A stretch of 11,706 nucleotides of DNA. It comes from an uncultured Eubacteriales bacterium. Its GTDB lineage: Bacteria > Bacillota > Clostridia > Oscillospirales > Acutalibacteraceae. Below, in pieces: positions 1 through 6,387 of the stretch; within the stretch, counting starts at the first letter, position 1; every line of letters begins with the position of its first letter. The notes under the pieces were generated by a model that ran no database searches, had not been told where the DNA came from, and saw only the letters and a program-made list of their open reading frames with translations. The DNA is taken from assembly GCA_900321195.1 (NCBI GenBank), contig ONVG01000028.1, positions 1 through 11,706 of the forward strand. The letters run 5' to 3'. The position numbers and the translations under genes were made by a program.

Positions 1-994
1 TGTTTACCTCCGGATTGAGCGGTTCGCCCGCTGTTACCCAGTGCTGTATAGAAGAAAGGACGTATGATGCAACATCTTCAAGAAGCATAAATCTGTACAT
101 TGTCGGCGGCGCACAGAATGTTGTGAGCTTATATTTGGACATTTTTTCAAGAAGCTTTGCCGGTACGAATTTATCCATATCATATGCAAATACTACAGCT
201 CCGCATATCCACTGACCGTATATCTTTCCCCAGCCGAACTTTGCCCAGCCTGAGTCGCTTACGCTCATATGCAGCTTATTCTCCTGCACCTGCTGCCAGT
301 ACTTTGCAGTTACGATATGACCAAGCGGATGCACAAAGCTGTGCTGTATCATCTTAGGCATGCCCTCTGTACCTGATGTGAAGTACACGATCATGATATC
401 ATCCTTGACAGTAGCCTGATCGTCTGTCGGTCTTTCAAATACGTCAGACTTATCCTCTATTTCCTTTTCAAAGAAAGCCCAGCCCTCTCGCGGCTCACCT
501 ACAACTATATGGTTTTTAAGCGTAGGTATATCCGGTATGGACTCCTCTACCTGTCTGATAACAAAATCATCATTCACGCATATTATAGCCTTTACCTGAG
601 CGGCATTTCCTCTGTATACGATATCCTTCTTTGTGAGCTGGAGAGTACTCGGTATTATAACAGCGCCGAGCTTATGGAGAGCGACCGCGCATATCCAGTA
701 TTCCCAGCGTCTTCTCATTATCATCATTACGACATCGCCTTTTCTGATGCCGATACTTCTGAAATAGTTTGCCGCCTTATTTGACAGCAGACTTACATCC
801 TTGAACGTAAAGACCTTTTCTTCGTCATGGTCATTACACCAGATAAGCGCCTTTTTATTCTCGTCCTGCTTTGCCCATTCGTCAACGATATCATAGCCGA
901 AGTTGAAATCATCAGGTACATTCACCTTATAATTCTTCTTGAAATCCTCATAGGATTCAAACTCAATGCGAGGTAAGTATCTGTCAAGCAGCAT
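1..994 (-). CDS. AMP-dependent acyl-CoA synthetase, 3' part outside window
   Basis: Adenylate-forming enzyme that would activate a carboxylic acid with ATP to an acyl-adenylate and transfer it to CoA. The first 331 residues are present and the reading frame runs off the left edge, so roughly the last 200 residues, including the C-terminal lid, are missing. Visible motifs are the P-loop-like YFTSGTEGMPK at residues 204-214, SDSGWAKFGWGKIYGQW at 246-262, and TAGEPLNPEV at 321-330. The second motif resembles the medium-chain acyl-CoA synthetase (ACSM-like) branch more than acetyl-CoA synthetase. The P-loop has Glu where Thr or Ser is usual. The start is the ATG at 994-992, preceded by AAGGAGAA at about 1001-1008. 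The substrate cannot be read from the sequence; medium-chain, branched or aromatic acids are possible. Family assignment is firm, subfamily is inference. Confidence 0.9.
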   Translation of the reverse strand, partial: MLLDRYLPRIEFESYEDFKKNYKVNVPDDFNFGYDIVDEWAKQDENKKALIWCNDHDEEKVFTFKDVSLLSNKAANYFRSIGIRKGDVVMMIMRRRWEYWICAVALHKLGAVIIPSTLQLTKKDIVYRGNAAQVKAIICVNDDFVIRQVEESIPDIPTLKNHIVVGEPREGWAFFEKEIEDKSDVFERPTDDQATVKDDIMIVYFTSGTEGMPKMIQHSFVHPLGHIVTAKYWQQVQENKLHMSVSDSGWAKFGWGKIYGQWICGAVVFAYDMDKFVPAKLLEKMSKYKLTTFCAPPTMYRFMLLEDVASYVLSSIQHWVTAGEPLNPEVN

Positions 995-1040
995 TTTCTA
1001 TTCTCCTTTTTTGTTTTTCATAAAGCCCGGACCGCAGTTT

Positions 1041-1074
1041 AGCATTATTATGTATAGCATAACACAATAATGCT
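1041..1074 (-). promoter_or_regulatory. Inverted repeat in leader of acyl-CoA synthetase gene
   Basis: AGCATTATT (1041-1049) and AATAATGCT (1066-1074) are perfect 9-base inverted arms 16 bases apart. The transcript can also fold with arms AGCATTA/TAATGCT continued by TTATG/CATAA after a 5-base bulge, which gives 12 pairs. It lies downstream of the predicted start site and about 50 bases before the ATG. It could be a repressor operator or a structured leader RNA; the sequence does not decide between them. Confidence 0.45.
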
Positions 1075-1113
1075 TTATTTTTGTAAAATAATGGTCTAAT
1101 CAAGCTGATTGAT

Positions 1114-1142
1114 AGTTTAACACAACTTTATTTTTATGTCAA
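1114..1142 (-). promoter_or_regulatory. Sigma-A promoter of the acyl-CoA synthetase gene
   Basis: On the minus strand a perfect TTGACA -35 box (1142-1137) is followed after 17 bases by TAAACT (1119-1114), which matches the -10 consensus at four of six positions. Transcription would begin near 1107, giving an untranslated leader of about 110 bases before the ATG at 994. This is a sequence match only. Confidence 0.65.
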
Positions 1143-1217
1143 GATACTTTAATATAACTTTTTGTTATTATAATATTATTTATTAAGATATCCGTCTGCA
1201 TAATAATATGATATATC

Positions 1218-1694
1218 TCACAAAAGAGCATATATTTTTCCGTCAAATTCCTTGGATGATATATCTCCGCCTATAAACCTTCCGTCATATGCTAATAAAG
1301 TTATAATAGTATCACTTGTTCCCGATATGATATCCGCTGTATACTTAACACATTCCTTACCTTTATAATCAGAAAGATCGGTGCCGATATTTTTCTGCAA
1401 TGAGTTATATTTTTCGTACAATTTATTGAATTTCTCCGGTATCTTTATATTCTCCTTTGCGATAGTGTCTTTATTGATACTGATATCAAAAAATCCGGAT
1501 ATGCGCTCTATATCGTCATCACCTTTTATCCTGATATCAAGCCTTCTTCCGTCTATTCCGGCAAAGTTCCCTCTGCTGTACAATATAAATACACAAAATA
1601 TCAGTGCCGCCGCAAGTATTGCCGAAAATACTATAATAAAAGCTTTTCTGCGCCTGAGCTTATTTTTGCTTAGTGTAAAAATGAACAAACACAT
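1218..1694 (-). CDS. Membrane-anchored DUF4830-type protein
   Basis: A 158-residue protein of unknown function. A basic start (KNKLRRRK, about residues 10-17) is followed by one hydrophobic segment (about 19-39), so the rest is predicted to lie outside the membrane. The outer part has the pattern of DUF4830 domains found in many Clostridia: an IPEKFNKLYEKYNSLQ stretch (about 86-101), DLSDYKGKECVKYTADI (about 106-122), and near the end a hydrophobic strand, YDGRFIGGDISS (about 137-148). The Pfam call is from memory of the family pattern. The start is the ATG at 1694-1692, with GGAGGTG only four bases upstream. The spacing is tight, so TTG at 1688-1686 is a possible alternative. It is divergent from the small gene at 1818, and no clear terminator is seen after it. 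Confidence 0.7.
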   Translation of the reverse strand: MCLFIFTLSKNKLRRRKAFIIVFSAILAAALIFCVFILYSRGNFAGIDGRRLDIRIKGDDDIERISGFFDISINKDTIAKENIKIPEKFNKLYEKYNSLQKNIGTDLSDYKGKECVKYTADIISGTSDTIITLLAYDGRFIGGDISSKEFDGKIYALL

Positions 1695-1817
1695 TTCACC
1701 TCCGGCTCAACTATATATACAACGAAACAAGCTTTTACATATTCAGAATAAACGTCACCTGTGTAAACATATAATAATCAAGGCAGGCGCCAAAATACAA
1801 AACATGAGGTGACAAAA

Positions 1818-2015
1818 ATGAATATCAAGGATAAGGGGATCAAAATGCCGTTTACTCATCAGGTCGGAGTACCGTTCTATCCCTTCGGCACTTCCGACCC
1901 GTCTGAAGCGACACAGGAAAGAGTAATGCCCTCGCAGTTTTCATTTCCCACTGTGCCAATGGCGTGTACTTTTATACGCAACCTGAATTATGACGGAGAG
2001 TATCCGTTTATCTGA
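1818..2015 (+). CDS. Small protein of unknown function (65 aa)
   Basis: I do not recognise this protein. It has 65 residues and is rich in Pro, Phe and Tyr (VGVPFYPFGTSDP, MPSQFSFPTVP, DGEYPFI). It has no membrane segment, signal peptide or Cys pair. I chose the ATG at 1818-1820 because GAGGTGA (1807-1812 region) lies at the right distance. An in-frame GTG at 1809 sits inside that ribosome binding site and is unlikely. A 9-bp hairpin follows the stop. The upstream region has CATATAATA (1768-1776), which resembles the -10 of mother-cell sporulation sigma factors as well as a vegetative TATAAT. A small aromatic protein of this sort could be spore- or envelope-associated, but that is speculation. 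Confidence 0.6.
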   Translation: MNIKDKGIKMPFTHQVGVPFYPFGTSDPSEATQERVMPSQFSFPTVPMACTFIRNLNYDGEYPFI

Positions 2016-2023
2016 CAGCTTTT

Positions 2024-2050
2024 CCATGCACATCCGAGCGGTGTGCATGG
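2024..2050 (+). terminator. Hairpin after the 65-aa gene
   Basis: CCATGCACA (2024-2032) pairs perfectly with TGTGCATGG (2042-2050) across a 9-base loop, starting nine bases after the stop codon. No run of T follows (ACTTACTTATT), so termination may be weak or the hairpin may protect the 3' end. Confidence 0.45.
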
Positions 2051-2118
2051 ACTTACTTATTAATATGCATGCTCAAAAAAACAATTCATAATTTCCTTAA
2101 ATTTTTTTAAAAAAAGTG

Positions 2119-2147
2119 TTGACAAATAGAAAAAGATGTGTTATTAT
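2119..2147 (+). promoter_or_regulatory. Promoter of the tRNA operon
   Basis: TTGACA (2119-2124) lies 17 bases before TATTAT (2142-2147). An overlapping perfect TATAAT is at 2145-2150 but with a 20-base gap. Transcription would start near 2155, about 30 bases before tRNA-Thr. The leader contains TCGTCG (2155-2160) and CGACGA (2168-2173), a 6-bp hairpin just ahead of the tRNA. Confidence 0.7.
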
Positions 2148-2183
2148 AATGAAGTCGTCGGGAGACACGACGATAACAGATAA

Positions 2184-2256
2184 GCTGGTGTAGCTCAGTT
2201 GGTAGAGCAGCTGATTTGTAATCAGCAGGTCGGGGGTTCAAGTCCGTCCACCAGCT
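2184..2256 (+). tRNA. tRNA-Thr (TGT)
   Basis: A complete cloverleaf of 73 bases. The acceptor GCTGGTG pairs with CACCAGC, the D stem is GCTC/GAGC, and the anticodon stem is GCTGA/TCAGC with loop TTTGTAA, giving anticodon TGT at 2217-2219. The T loop is TTCAAGT and the discriminator is T. CCA is not encoded. The T stem GGGGG (2232-2236) against CCGTC (2244-2248) has one G-U pair and one G-G mismatch (2234/2246), which is unusual. Confidence 0.96.
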
Positions 2257-2265
2257 TTATTTTAC

Positions 2266-2346
2266 GGGAGAGTTCCAGAGCGGTCAAATGGGGCAGACTG
2301 TAAATCTGTTGCTTCGGCTTCGGTGGTTCGAATCCACCCTCTCCCA
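2266..2346 (+). tRNA. tRNA-Tyr (GTA)
   Basis: A class II tRNA of 81 bases. The acceptor GGGAGAG pairs with CTCTCCC, and the anticodon stem GCAGA/TCTGT (one G-U pair) encloses the loop CTGTAAA with anticodon GTA at 2300-2302. A long variable arm (TTGCTTCGGCTTC) is followed by the T arm GGTGG-TTCGAAT-CCACC. The discriminator is A and CCA is not encoded. It lies nine bases after tRNA-Thr and is surely co-transcribed with it. Confidence 0.97.
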
Positions 2347-2348
2347 GA

Positions 2349-2376
2349 AAACCCCGTCACATCAGTGACGGGGTTT
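2349..2376 (+). terminator. Terminator of the tRNA operon
   Basis: AAACCCCGTCAC (2349-2360) and GTGACGGGGTTT (2365-2376) form a perfect 12-bp stem with a 4-base loop, two bases after the discriminator of tRNA-Tyr. TTTAATTAATTA follows. It is the first of three consecutive hairpins. Confidence 0.85.
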
Positions 2377-2393
2377 AATTAATTAAAGAACAG

Positions 2394-2454
2394 AGAATAA
2401 AGAATAACAATGTCTTTCATAGGCATTTCTGTATTATTCTTTATTCTTTTTTTA
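2394..2454 (+). repeat. Long AT-rich hairpin, possible terminator or repeat element
   Basis: AGAATAAAGAATAA (2394-2407) pairs perfectly with TTATTCTTTATTCT (2434-2447). Inside the 26-base interval, AATGTC (2409-2414) can pair with GGCATT (2422-2427) with one G-U pair. The right arm runs into seven T (2447-2453). It may be a second terminator, or a small interspersed palindromic repeat; copies elsewhere in the genome would decide. Confidence 0.5.
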
Positions 2455-2460
2455 TTTATA

Positions 2461-2518
2461 AAAACGGAACTGTCACACGCCATTTATTTTTGGCACTTGT
2501 GCGGCAGTTCCGTTTTTT
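2461..2518 (+). terminator. Strong bidirectional terminator hairpin
   Basis: AAAACGGAACTG (2461-2472) pairs with CAGTTCCGTTTT (2505-2516), and pairing continues inward imperfectly through TCACAC / GTGCGG. T runs follow on the plus strand (2513-2518) and a shorter one on the minus strand. No gene of its own is visible just upstream, so it most likely insulates the hrcA operon from the tRNA operon. Confidence 0.7.
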
Positions 2519-2651
2519 GTTTTTATATATAAAGCCGTATGACTGCGCATATACATATAAATATGTGCATGCAAAATTGGCACACAAGATGCAAGAGTGC
2601 AAATTTTCTCAAAAGTCAAAATAAAATTTAACAAAAATATCGAATAGGGTC

Positions 2652-2680
2652 TTGACAAGCGGGCAATATAATGGTAATCT
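2652..2680 (+). promoter_or_regulatory. Promoter of the hrcA operon
   Basis: TTGACA (2652-2657) is followed after 17 bases by TAATCT (2675-2680), with an extended TG at 2672-2673. A perfect TATAAT at 2667-2672 lies too close to this -35 to pair with it, so the -10 is not certain. The predicted start site falls just before or at the CIRCE operator, as expected for repression by HrcA. Confidence 0.6.
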
Positions 2681-2689
2681 ATAAGTAGA

Positions 2690-2716
2690 TTAGCACTCTC
2701 GATATCCGAGTGCTAA
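2690..2716 (+). promoter_or_regulatory. CIRCE operator (HrcA binding site)
   Basis: TTAGCACTC (2690-2698), nine bases, GAGTGCTAA (2708-2716): an exact match to the consensus CIRCE inverted repeat. In Gram-positive bacteria HrcA dimers bind it and repress the operon; heat inactivates HrcA and relieves repression. It lies between the promoter and hrcA, so autoregulation is expected. Confidence 0.97.
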
Positions 2717-2732
2717 CAGAAAGGTGGCTGAC

Positions 2733-3761
2733 ATGGAACCGTCCGAAAGAAAAATGAAAATTCTTGAAGCGGTTGTGGAAACATATATAAAGACCGGCGA
2801 ACCTGTAGGCTCAAAAGCTCTCTGTGATACGCTTGACTTCAATGTTTCATCGGCAACCGTAAGAAATGATATGGCTGAGCTTTCGGGATTGGGCTTGCTC
2901 GACCAGCTTCATACATCATCAGGCAGAGTTCCTACAGACCTCGGCTACAGATTGTATGTTGACGAGCTTATGAAACTTCGTCCCCTTACAAGACATGAAC
3001 AATCGGCAATATCGGATTCGCTGGAAATATGCGCTGACGCGCCTGAACATCTGCTTGAAAAAGCAGCGGATGTGCTTTCAAAAATAACAGGCTTCGCGGC
3101 AGCGGCAGCAGCGCCTTCCGGTGAACAGGCTTTTATAAAACATATAAGATTTGTACAGACAGGCAGCAGAACCGCTATGGCTGTGCTGATAACCTCTTTG
3201 GGTACTGTCAAGACAAAGCTTTTCAGGTGCGACTTCACACTTACGCCTTCTATGATGTCGATGTTCGACAAATCCATGAACGAAAGACTGTCAGGTACGC
3301 CTGTAACGGCAATAACACCTGCTTTTATGCAGACAACGGCTGTGTCACTCGGTGAGATGTCAATGATGATGCCGAATGTACTTTTAGCGATACATGACGC
3401 TGCCAAGGAAGCTCTTGCGACCGGCGTCGCAATAAAAGGACAGTCCAACCTGTTCCTTATGCCTGAGCTTTCATCGGGAAACGGCAAAAAAGCTATGGAG
3501 CTTCTTAGTCATACCCGTGAGCTTTCAAAGCTTATAGATGCAGCCGACAGCAAGTCGGGACTGCTGATAGGCAGCGAGCTGCATGACCCTGCACTGAATG
3601 GTCTTAGCATAGCCGTAACACACTATACGGCCTCTCCGCAGTGTTCGGGCGCAATAGCCCTTATAGGACCTGTGAGAATGAATTATCCTAAAATAATTTC
3701 CACACTTGAATATGTTGCACAGTCTGTTGAAAGCCTGCTTGCAGATATGCTTGATGTGTGA
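2733..3761 (+). CDS. hrcA: Heat-inducible transcription repressor HrcA
   Basis: Cytoplasmic repressor of class I heat-shock genes that binds CIRCE, which is present just upstream. The 342 residues match the usual family length. The N-terminal winged helix is clear: RKMKILEAVVETYIKTGEPV (residues 6-25), then VSSATVRNDMAELSGLGLLD (38-57), HTSSGRVPTDLGYRLYVDEL (60-79). The remaining part is the GAF-like and insertion region, which HrcA uses for dimerisation. It has an unusual Ala-rich stretch at about residues 119-128. I chose the ATG at 2733-2735, five bases after AAAGGTGG. The in-frame GTG at 2724 lies within that ribosome binding site and is less likely. It is first in the operon, 22 bases before grpE. 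Confidence 0.96.
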   Translation: MEPSERKMKILEAVVETYIKTGEPVGSKALCDTLDFNVSSATVRNDMAELSGLGLLDQLHTSSGRVPTDLGYRLYVDELMKLRPLTRHEQSAISDSLEICADAPEHLLEKAADVLSKITGFAAAAAAPSGEQAFIKHIRFVQTGSRTAMAVLITSLGTVKTKLFRCDFTLTPSMMSMFDKSMNERLSGTPVTAITPAFMQTTAVSLGEMSMMMPNVLLAIHDAAKEALATGVAIKGQSNLFLMPELSSGNGKKAMELLSHTRELSKLIDAADSKSGLLIGSELHDPALNGLSIAVTHYTASPQCSGAIALIGPVRMNYPKIISTLEYVAQSVESLLADMLDV

Positions 3762-3783
3762 GCTTTTGAAAGGAGATATCATT

Positions 3784-4323
3784 ATGCCGCAAAATAATAA
3801 TATTACTGATGAGGAAGAAATCATGAGTGAAGAAGAAAAGAACGAGGTAACAGAAAACCCGGAAAATGAAGCTGTTTCGGACAGCGAAACAGAAGCTCTT
3901 AAAAAAGAGCTTGAAACTCAGAAGGATCAGTTTCTGAGAATGGCTGCGGAATATGACAATTTCCGCAAGCGCACAGAAAAAGAAAAATCGGCAACATACG
4001 ATAATGCTGTTGCAGCCACTGTAGAGGCTTTCCTGCCTGTTGCGGATAATTTCGCTCTCGCTATGGCATCGGATGCGGATGTATCGGATGACTTTAAAAA
4101 AGGTCTTGAAATGATACAAAAACAGCTTGAAGCAGCATTTGAAAAGCTGAGAGTAACTTCATTCGGTGAAAGAGGCGAAGAATTTGACCCGAATCTGCAC
4201 AACGCAGTTTCAAGGACAGATGATCCTGAGCTTCCCGAAGACCATATAACCGCTGTTTATCAGAAAGGCTATATGATAGGCGACAGAATAATACGTCATG
4301 CTATGGTTCAGATATCTAACTGA
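3784..4323 (+). CDS. grpE: Nucleotide exchange factor GrpE
   Basis: Releases ADP from DnaK so that ATP can rebind and substrate is let go; works as a dimer in the cytoplasm. It has 179 residues. An acidic disordered N-terminus (residues 8-38) is followed by a long coiled-coil helix (about 38-72, with the QFLRMAAEYDNFRKRTEKEK segment at 49-68), then the four-helix region. The C-terminal beta domain bears the family signature: EEFDPNLHNAVSR (132-144), ITAVYQKGYMIGDRIIRHAM (155-174). The start is the ATG at 3784-3786, eight bases after AAAGGAG. An internal ATG at 3823 also follows purine-rich sequence but would remove part of the acidic tail. It lies between hrcA and dnaK, 58 bases before the latter. 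Confidence 0.97.
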   Translation: MPQNNNITDEEEIMSEEEKNEVTENPENEAVSDSETEALKKELETQKDQFLRMAAEYDNFRKRTEKEKSATYDNAVAATVEAFLPVADNFALAMASDADVSDDFKKGLEMIQKQLEAAFEKLRVTSFGERGEEFDPNLHNAVSRTDDPELPEDHITAVYQKGYMIGDRIIRHAMVQISN

Positions 4324-4381
4324 GCCTTAACAATATAAAAATAAAAACAATAAATATAAATCAGTATGGAGGTAATTTTTT

Positions 4382-6202
4382 ATGGCAAAGACAATTGGTA
4401 TCGATCTTGGTACAACTAACTCATGTGTAGCAGTAATAGAGGGCGGCGAGCCTGTAGTTATACCTAACGCAGAAGGTTCAAGAACAACTCCTTCAGTTGT
4501 TGCATTCGCAAAGAACGGTGAAAGACTTGTAGGTCAGGTAGCTAAGCGTCAGGCAGTTTCAAACCCCGACCACACTATCGCTTCTATAAAAAGACAGATG
4601 GGTACATCCCATAAGGTAACTATCAACTCCAAAGACTATACTCCGCAGGAAATATCAGCAATGATACTCACAAAGCTCAAGAAGGACGCTGAGGCTTATC
4701 TCGGTGAAACTGTAACTCAGGCTGTTATCACAGTTCCGGCTTACTTCACAGACTCACAGCGTCAGGCTACAAAAGATGCCGGCAAGATAGCAGGTCTCGA
4801 TGTTAAGCGTATCATAAACGAGCCTACAGCAGCAGCTCTTTCATACGGCGTTGATAAGGAAAACGACCAGAAGGTAATGGTATATGACCTCGGCGGCGGT
4901 ACATTCGATGTATCTATCATCGAAATGGGTGACGGCGTTCAGGAGGTTCTTGCAACAGCCGGCAACAACCGTCTCGGCGGCGATGACTTTGACCAGAAAA
5001 TAATCGACTGGCTCATCCAGAGCTTCAAGAGTGATACAGGTATAGACCTTTCAGGCGACAAGACAGCTATGCAGCGTCTTAAAGATGAGGCTGAAAAGGC
5101 TAAAATCGAGCTTTCAGGCATAACAACAGCTCAGATAAACATCCCGTTCATCACAGCAGATGCTACAGGTCCTAAGCACCTTGACTATACTCTCACAAGA
5201 GCTAAGTTCAACGAGCTTACATCTGACCTCGTTGAAAAGACAATGGGTCCCGTTCGTCAGGCTCTTTCAGACTCAGGCCTTAAGATCGGCGAAATAGACA
5301 AGGTACTCATGGTAGGCGGTTCTTCAAGAATCCCCGCTGTTCAGGAAGCAGTCAAGAGCCTTATCGGCAAAGAACCGTTCAAGGGCATCAACCCCGATGA
5401 ATGTGTCGCTATCGGCGCAGCTATACAGGCAGGCGTTCTCGGCGGCGACGTTCAGGGTCTTCTCCTTCTTGACGTTACTCCCCTTTCACTCGGCGTTGAA
5501 ACACAGGGCGGAGTTATGACAAAGATAATAGAAAGAAATACAACTATCCCGACAAAGAAGAGCCAGATATTCTCAACTGCTATGGATAACCAGACACAGG
5601 TAGAAGTAAACGTTCTTCAGGGTGAGCGTGAATTTGCAAGAGATAACAAGCAGCTTGGTCTGTTCAAGCTTGACGGTATCGCACCTGCAATGAGAGGTAT
5701 CCCGCAGATAGAAGTAACATTCGATATAGATGCTAACGGTATAGTTAATGTTTCCGCTAAAGATCTCGGTACAGGCAGAGAGCAGCACATCACTATCACA
5801 TCCAACACCAACATGAGCAAGGATGATATAGAAAAGGCTATCCATGATGCAGAACAGTATGCGGCAGAGGATAAGAAACGCAGAGAAGAAGTTGACAAGA
5901 GAAACGATGCCGAAAACCTTGTTTACGCTGTTGAAAAGCTCATCAACGAAAACGGCGATCATATCTCCGAAGAGGACAAGGAAAACCTCAAGACTAAGGT
6001 AGCAGCAGTTAAGTCTGCACTTTCTCAGAGCAATATGGACGCTATCCAGAACGCTAAGGATGAGCTTCAGAAGGATATGTATAAGGTATCTGAAAAGCTC
6101 TATGAGGATGCGGCAGCTCAGGGCGCAGCTCAGCAGCAGGCTCCTGAAAGCAATAACGGCGTTTACAATGCTGACTATACAGATGTTGACGATAACAACT
6201 GA
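4382..6202 (+). CDS. dnaK: Molecular chaperone DnaK (Hsp70)
   Basis: ATP-driven chaperone that binds exposed hydrophobic segments of proteins. It has 606 residues, the size of Gram-positive DnaK, which lacks the N-terminal insertion of proteobacterial forms. ATPase-domain motifs are IGIDLGTTNS (5-14), AVITVPAYFTDSQRQATKDA (114-133), INEPTAAALSYG (145-156), VYDLGGGTFDVSI (167-179) and VLMVGGSSRIP (308-318). The hydrophobic interdomain linker GLLLLDVTPLSLGVE is at 359-373. The substrate-binding domain follows, then a helical lid and a Gln/Ala-rich tail ending ADYTDVDDNN. GGAGGT at 4368-4373 precedes the ATG at good spacing. The 58-base AT-rich gap after grpE holds no obvious promoter. Codon use is noticeably regular (CTC, GGC, AAG), as expected for a highly expressed gene. 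Confidence 0.99.
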   Translation: MAKTIGIDLGTTNSCVAVIEGGEPVVIPNAEGSRTTPSVVAFAKNGERLVGQVAKRQAVSNPDHTIASIKRQMGTSHKVTINSKDYTPQEISAMILTKLKKDAEAYLGETVTQAVITVPAYFTDSQRQATKDAGKIAGLDVKRIINEPTAAALSYGVDKENDQKVMVYDLGGGTFDVSIIEMGDGVQEVLATAGNNRLGGDDFDQKIIDWLIQSFKSDTGIDLSGDKTAMQRLKDEAEKAKIELSGITTAQINIPFITADATGPKHLDYTLTRAKFNELTSDLVEKTMGPVRQALSDSGLKIGEIDKVLMVGGSSRIPAVQEAVKSLIGKEPFKGINPDECVAIGAAIQAGVLGGDVQGLLLLDVTPLSLGVETQGGVMTKIIERNTTIPTKKSQIFSTAMDNQTQVEVNVLQGEREFARDNKQLGLFKLDGIAPAMRGIPQIEVTFDIDANGIVNVSAKDLGTGREQHITITSNTNMSKDDIEKAIHDAEQYAAEDKKRREEVDKRNDAENLVYAVEKLINENGDHISEEDKENLKTKVAAVKSALSQSNMDAIQNAKDELQKDMYKVSEKLYEDAAAQGAAQQQAPESNNGVYNADYTDVDDNN

Positions 6203-6229
6203 TATGACCTGATATTCTGATAACATTTT

Positions 6230-6268
6230 ATAAGCAGGAGAATGTCGTGATGACCTTCCCCTGCTTAT
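6230..6268 (+). terminator. Hairpin between dnaK and dnaJ
   Basis: ATAAGCAGG (6230-6238) pairs with CCTGCTTAT (6260-6268), and the stem continues inward as GAA/TTC and GTC/GAC with single mismatches to a 5-base loop. TATT rather than a strong T run follows, so it may be a partial terminator or an mRNA end that stabilises the hrcA-grpE-dnaK message and lowers dnaJ read-through. Confidence 0.55.
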
Positions 6269-6283
6269 TATTCCAAAATACTA

Positions 6284-6312
6284 TTGAAAAAATAAAACAA
6301 ATGTATTATTAT
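6284..6312 (+). promoter_or_regulatory. Candidate separate promoter for dnaJ
   Basis: TTGAAA (6284-6289) lies 17 bases before TATTAT (6307-6312); each box matches five of six consensus positions. The start would be near 6319, and the palindrome TCAGA-ATATA-TCTGA (6323-6337) follows directly, where an operator would sit. There is no CIRCE here, so dnaJ may have HrcA-independent expression. The region is AT-rich, so a chance match is possible. Confidence 0.45.
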
Positions 6313-6352
6313 ATATGATATATCAGAATATATCTGACAAATTGCAATTCCT

Positions 6353-6386
6353 GATTGATTTTGGGATTGATTTTGGGGTGATTTTA
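6353..6386 (+). repeat. Tandem 12-base repeats carrying the dnaJ ribosome binding site
   Basis: GATTGATTTTGG occurs twice in a row (6353-6364 and 6365-6376) and a third partial copy, GGTGATTTT, follows (6377-6385). The junction GGGGTG (6375-6380) is the only Shine-Dalgarno-like sequence before the TTG start of dnaJ, so the repeat itself forms the ribosome binding site. Confidence 0.7.
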
Positions 6387-6387
6387 C

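Noticed and set aside
1381..1812. 143-codon open frame on the plus strand opposite the DUF4830-type gene
   Set aside because: The minus-strand protein has a plausible family pattern, a basic N-terminus with a membrane segment and a GGAGGTG site; the plus frame has none of these and would run into the promoter region of the 65-residue gene.
2184..2346. tRNA genes as an integration site of a mobile element
   Set aside because: No integrase, no duplicated tRNA 3' end and no element boundary are visible in the window.
2473..2658. 61-codon open frame on the minus strand upstream of hrcA
   Set aside because: It covers a terminator hairpin and the hrcA -35 region and has no ribosome binding site.
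2667..2672. TATAAT as the -10 of the TTGACA at 2652
   Set aside because: Only nine bases separate them, too close for one promoter; the TAATCT with an extended TG at 17 bases was preferred, though another -35 is possible.
2945..3487. 180-codon open frame on the minus strand inside hrcA
   Set aside because: Fully antisense to a clear HrcA coding region, with no recognisable protein pattern.
5573..6226. 217-codon open frame on the minus strand across the end of dnaK
   Set aside because: It is antisense to the well-conserved DnaK C-terminal region and its translation is an artefact of regular dnaK codon use; no ribosome binding site or family resemblance.
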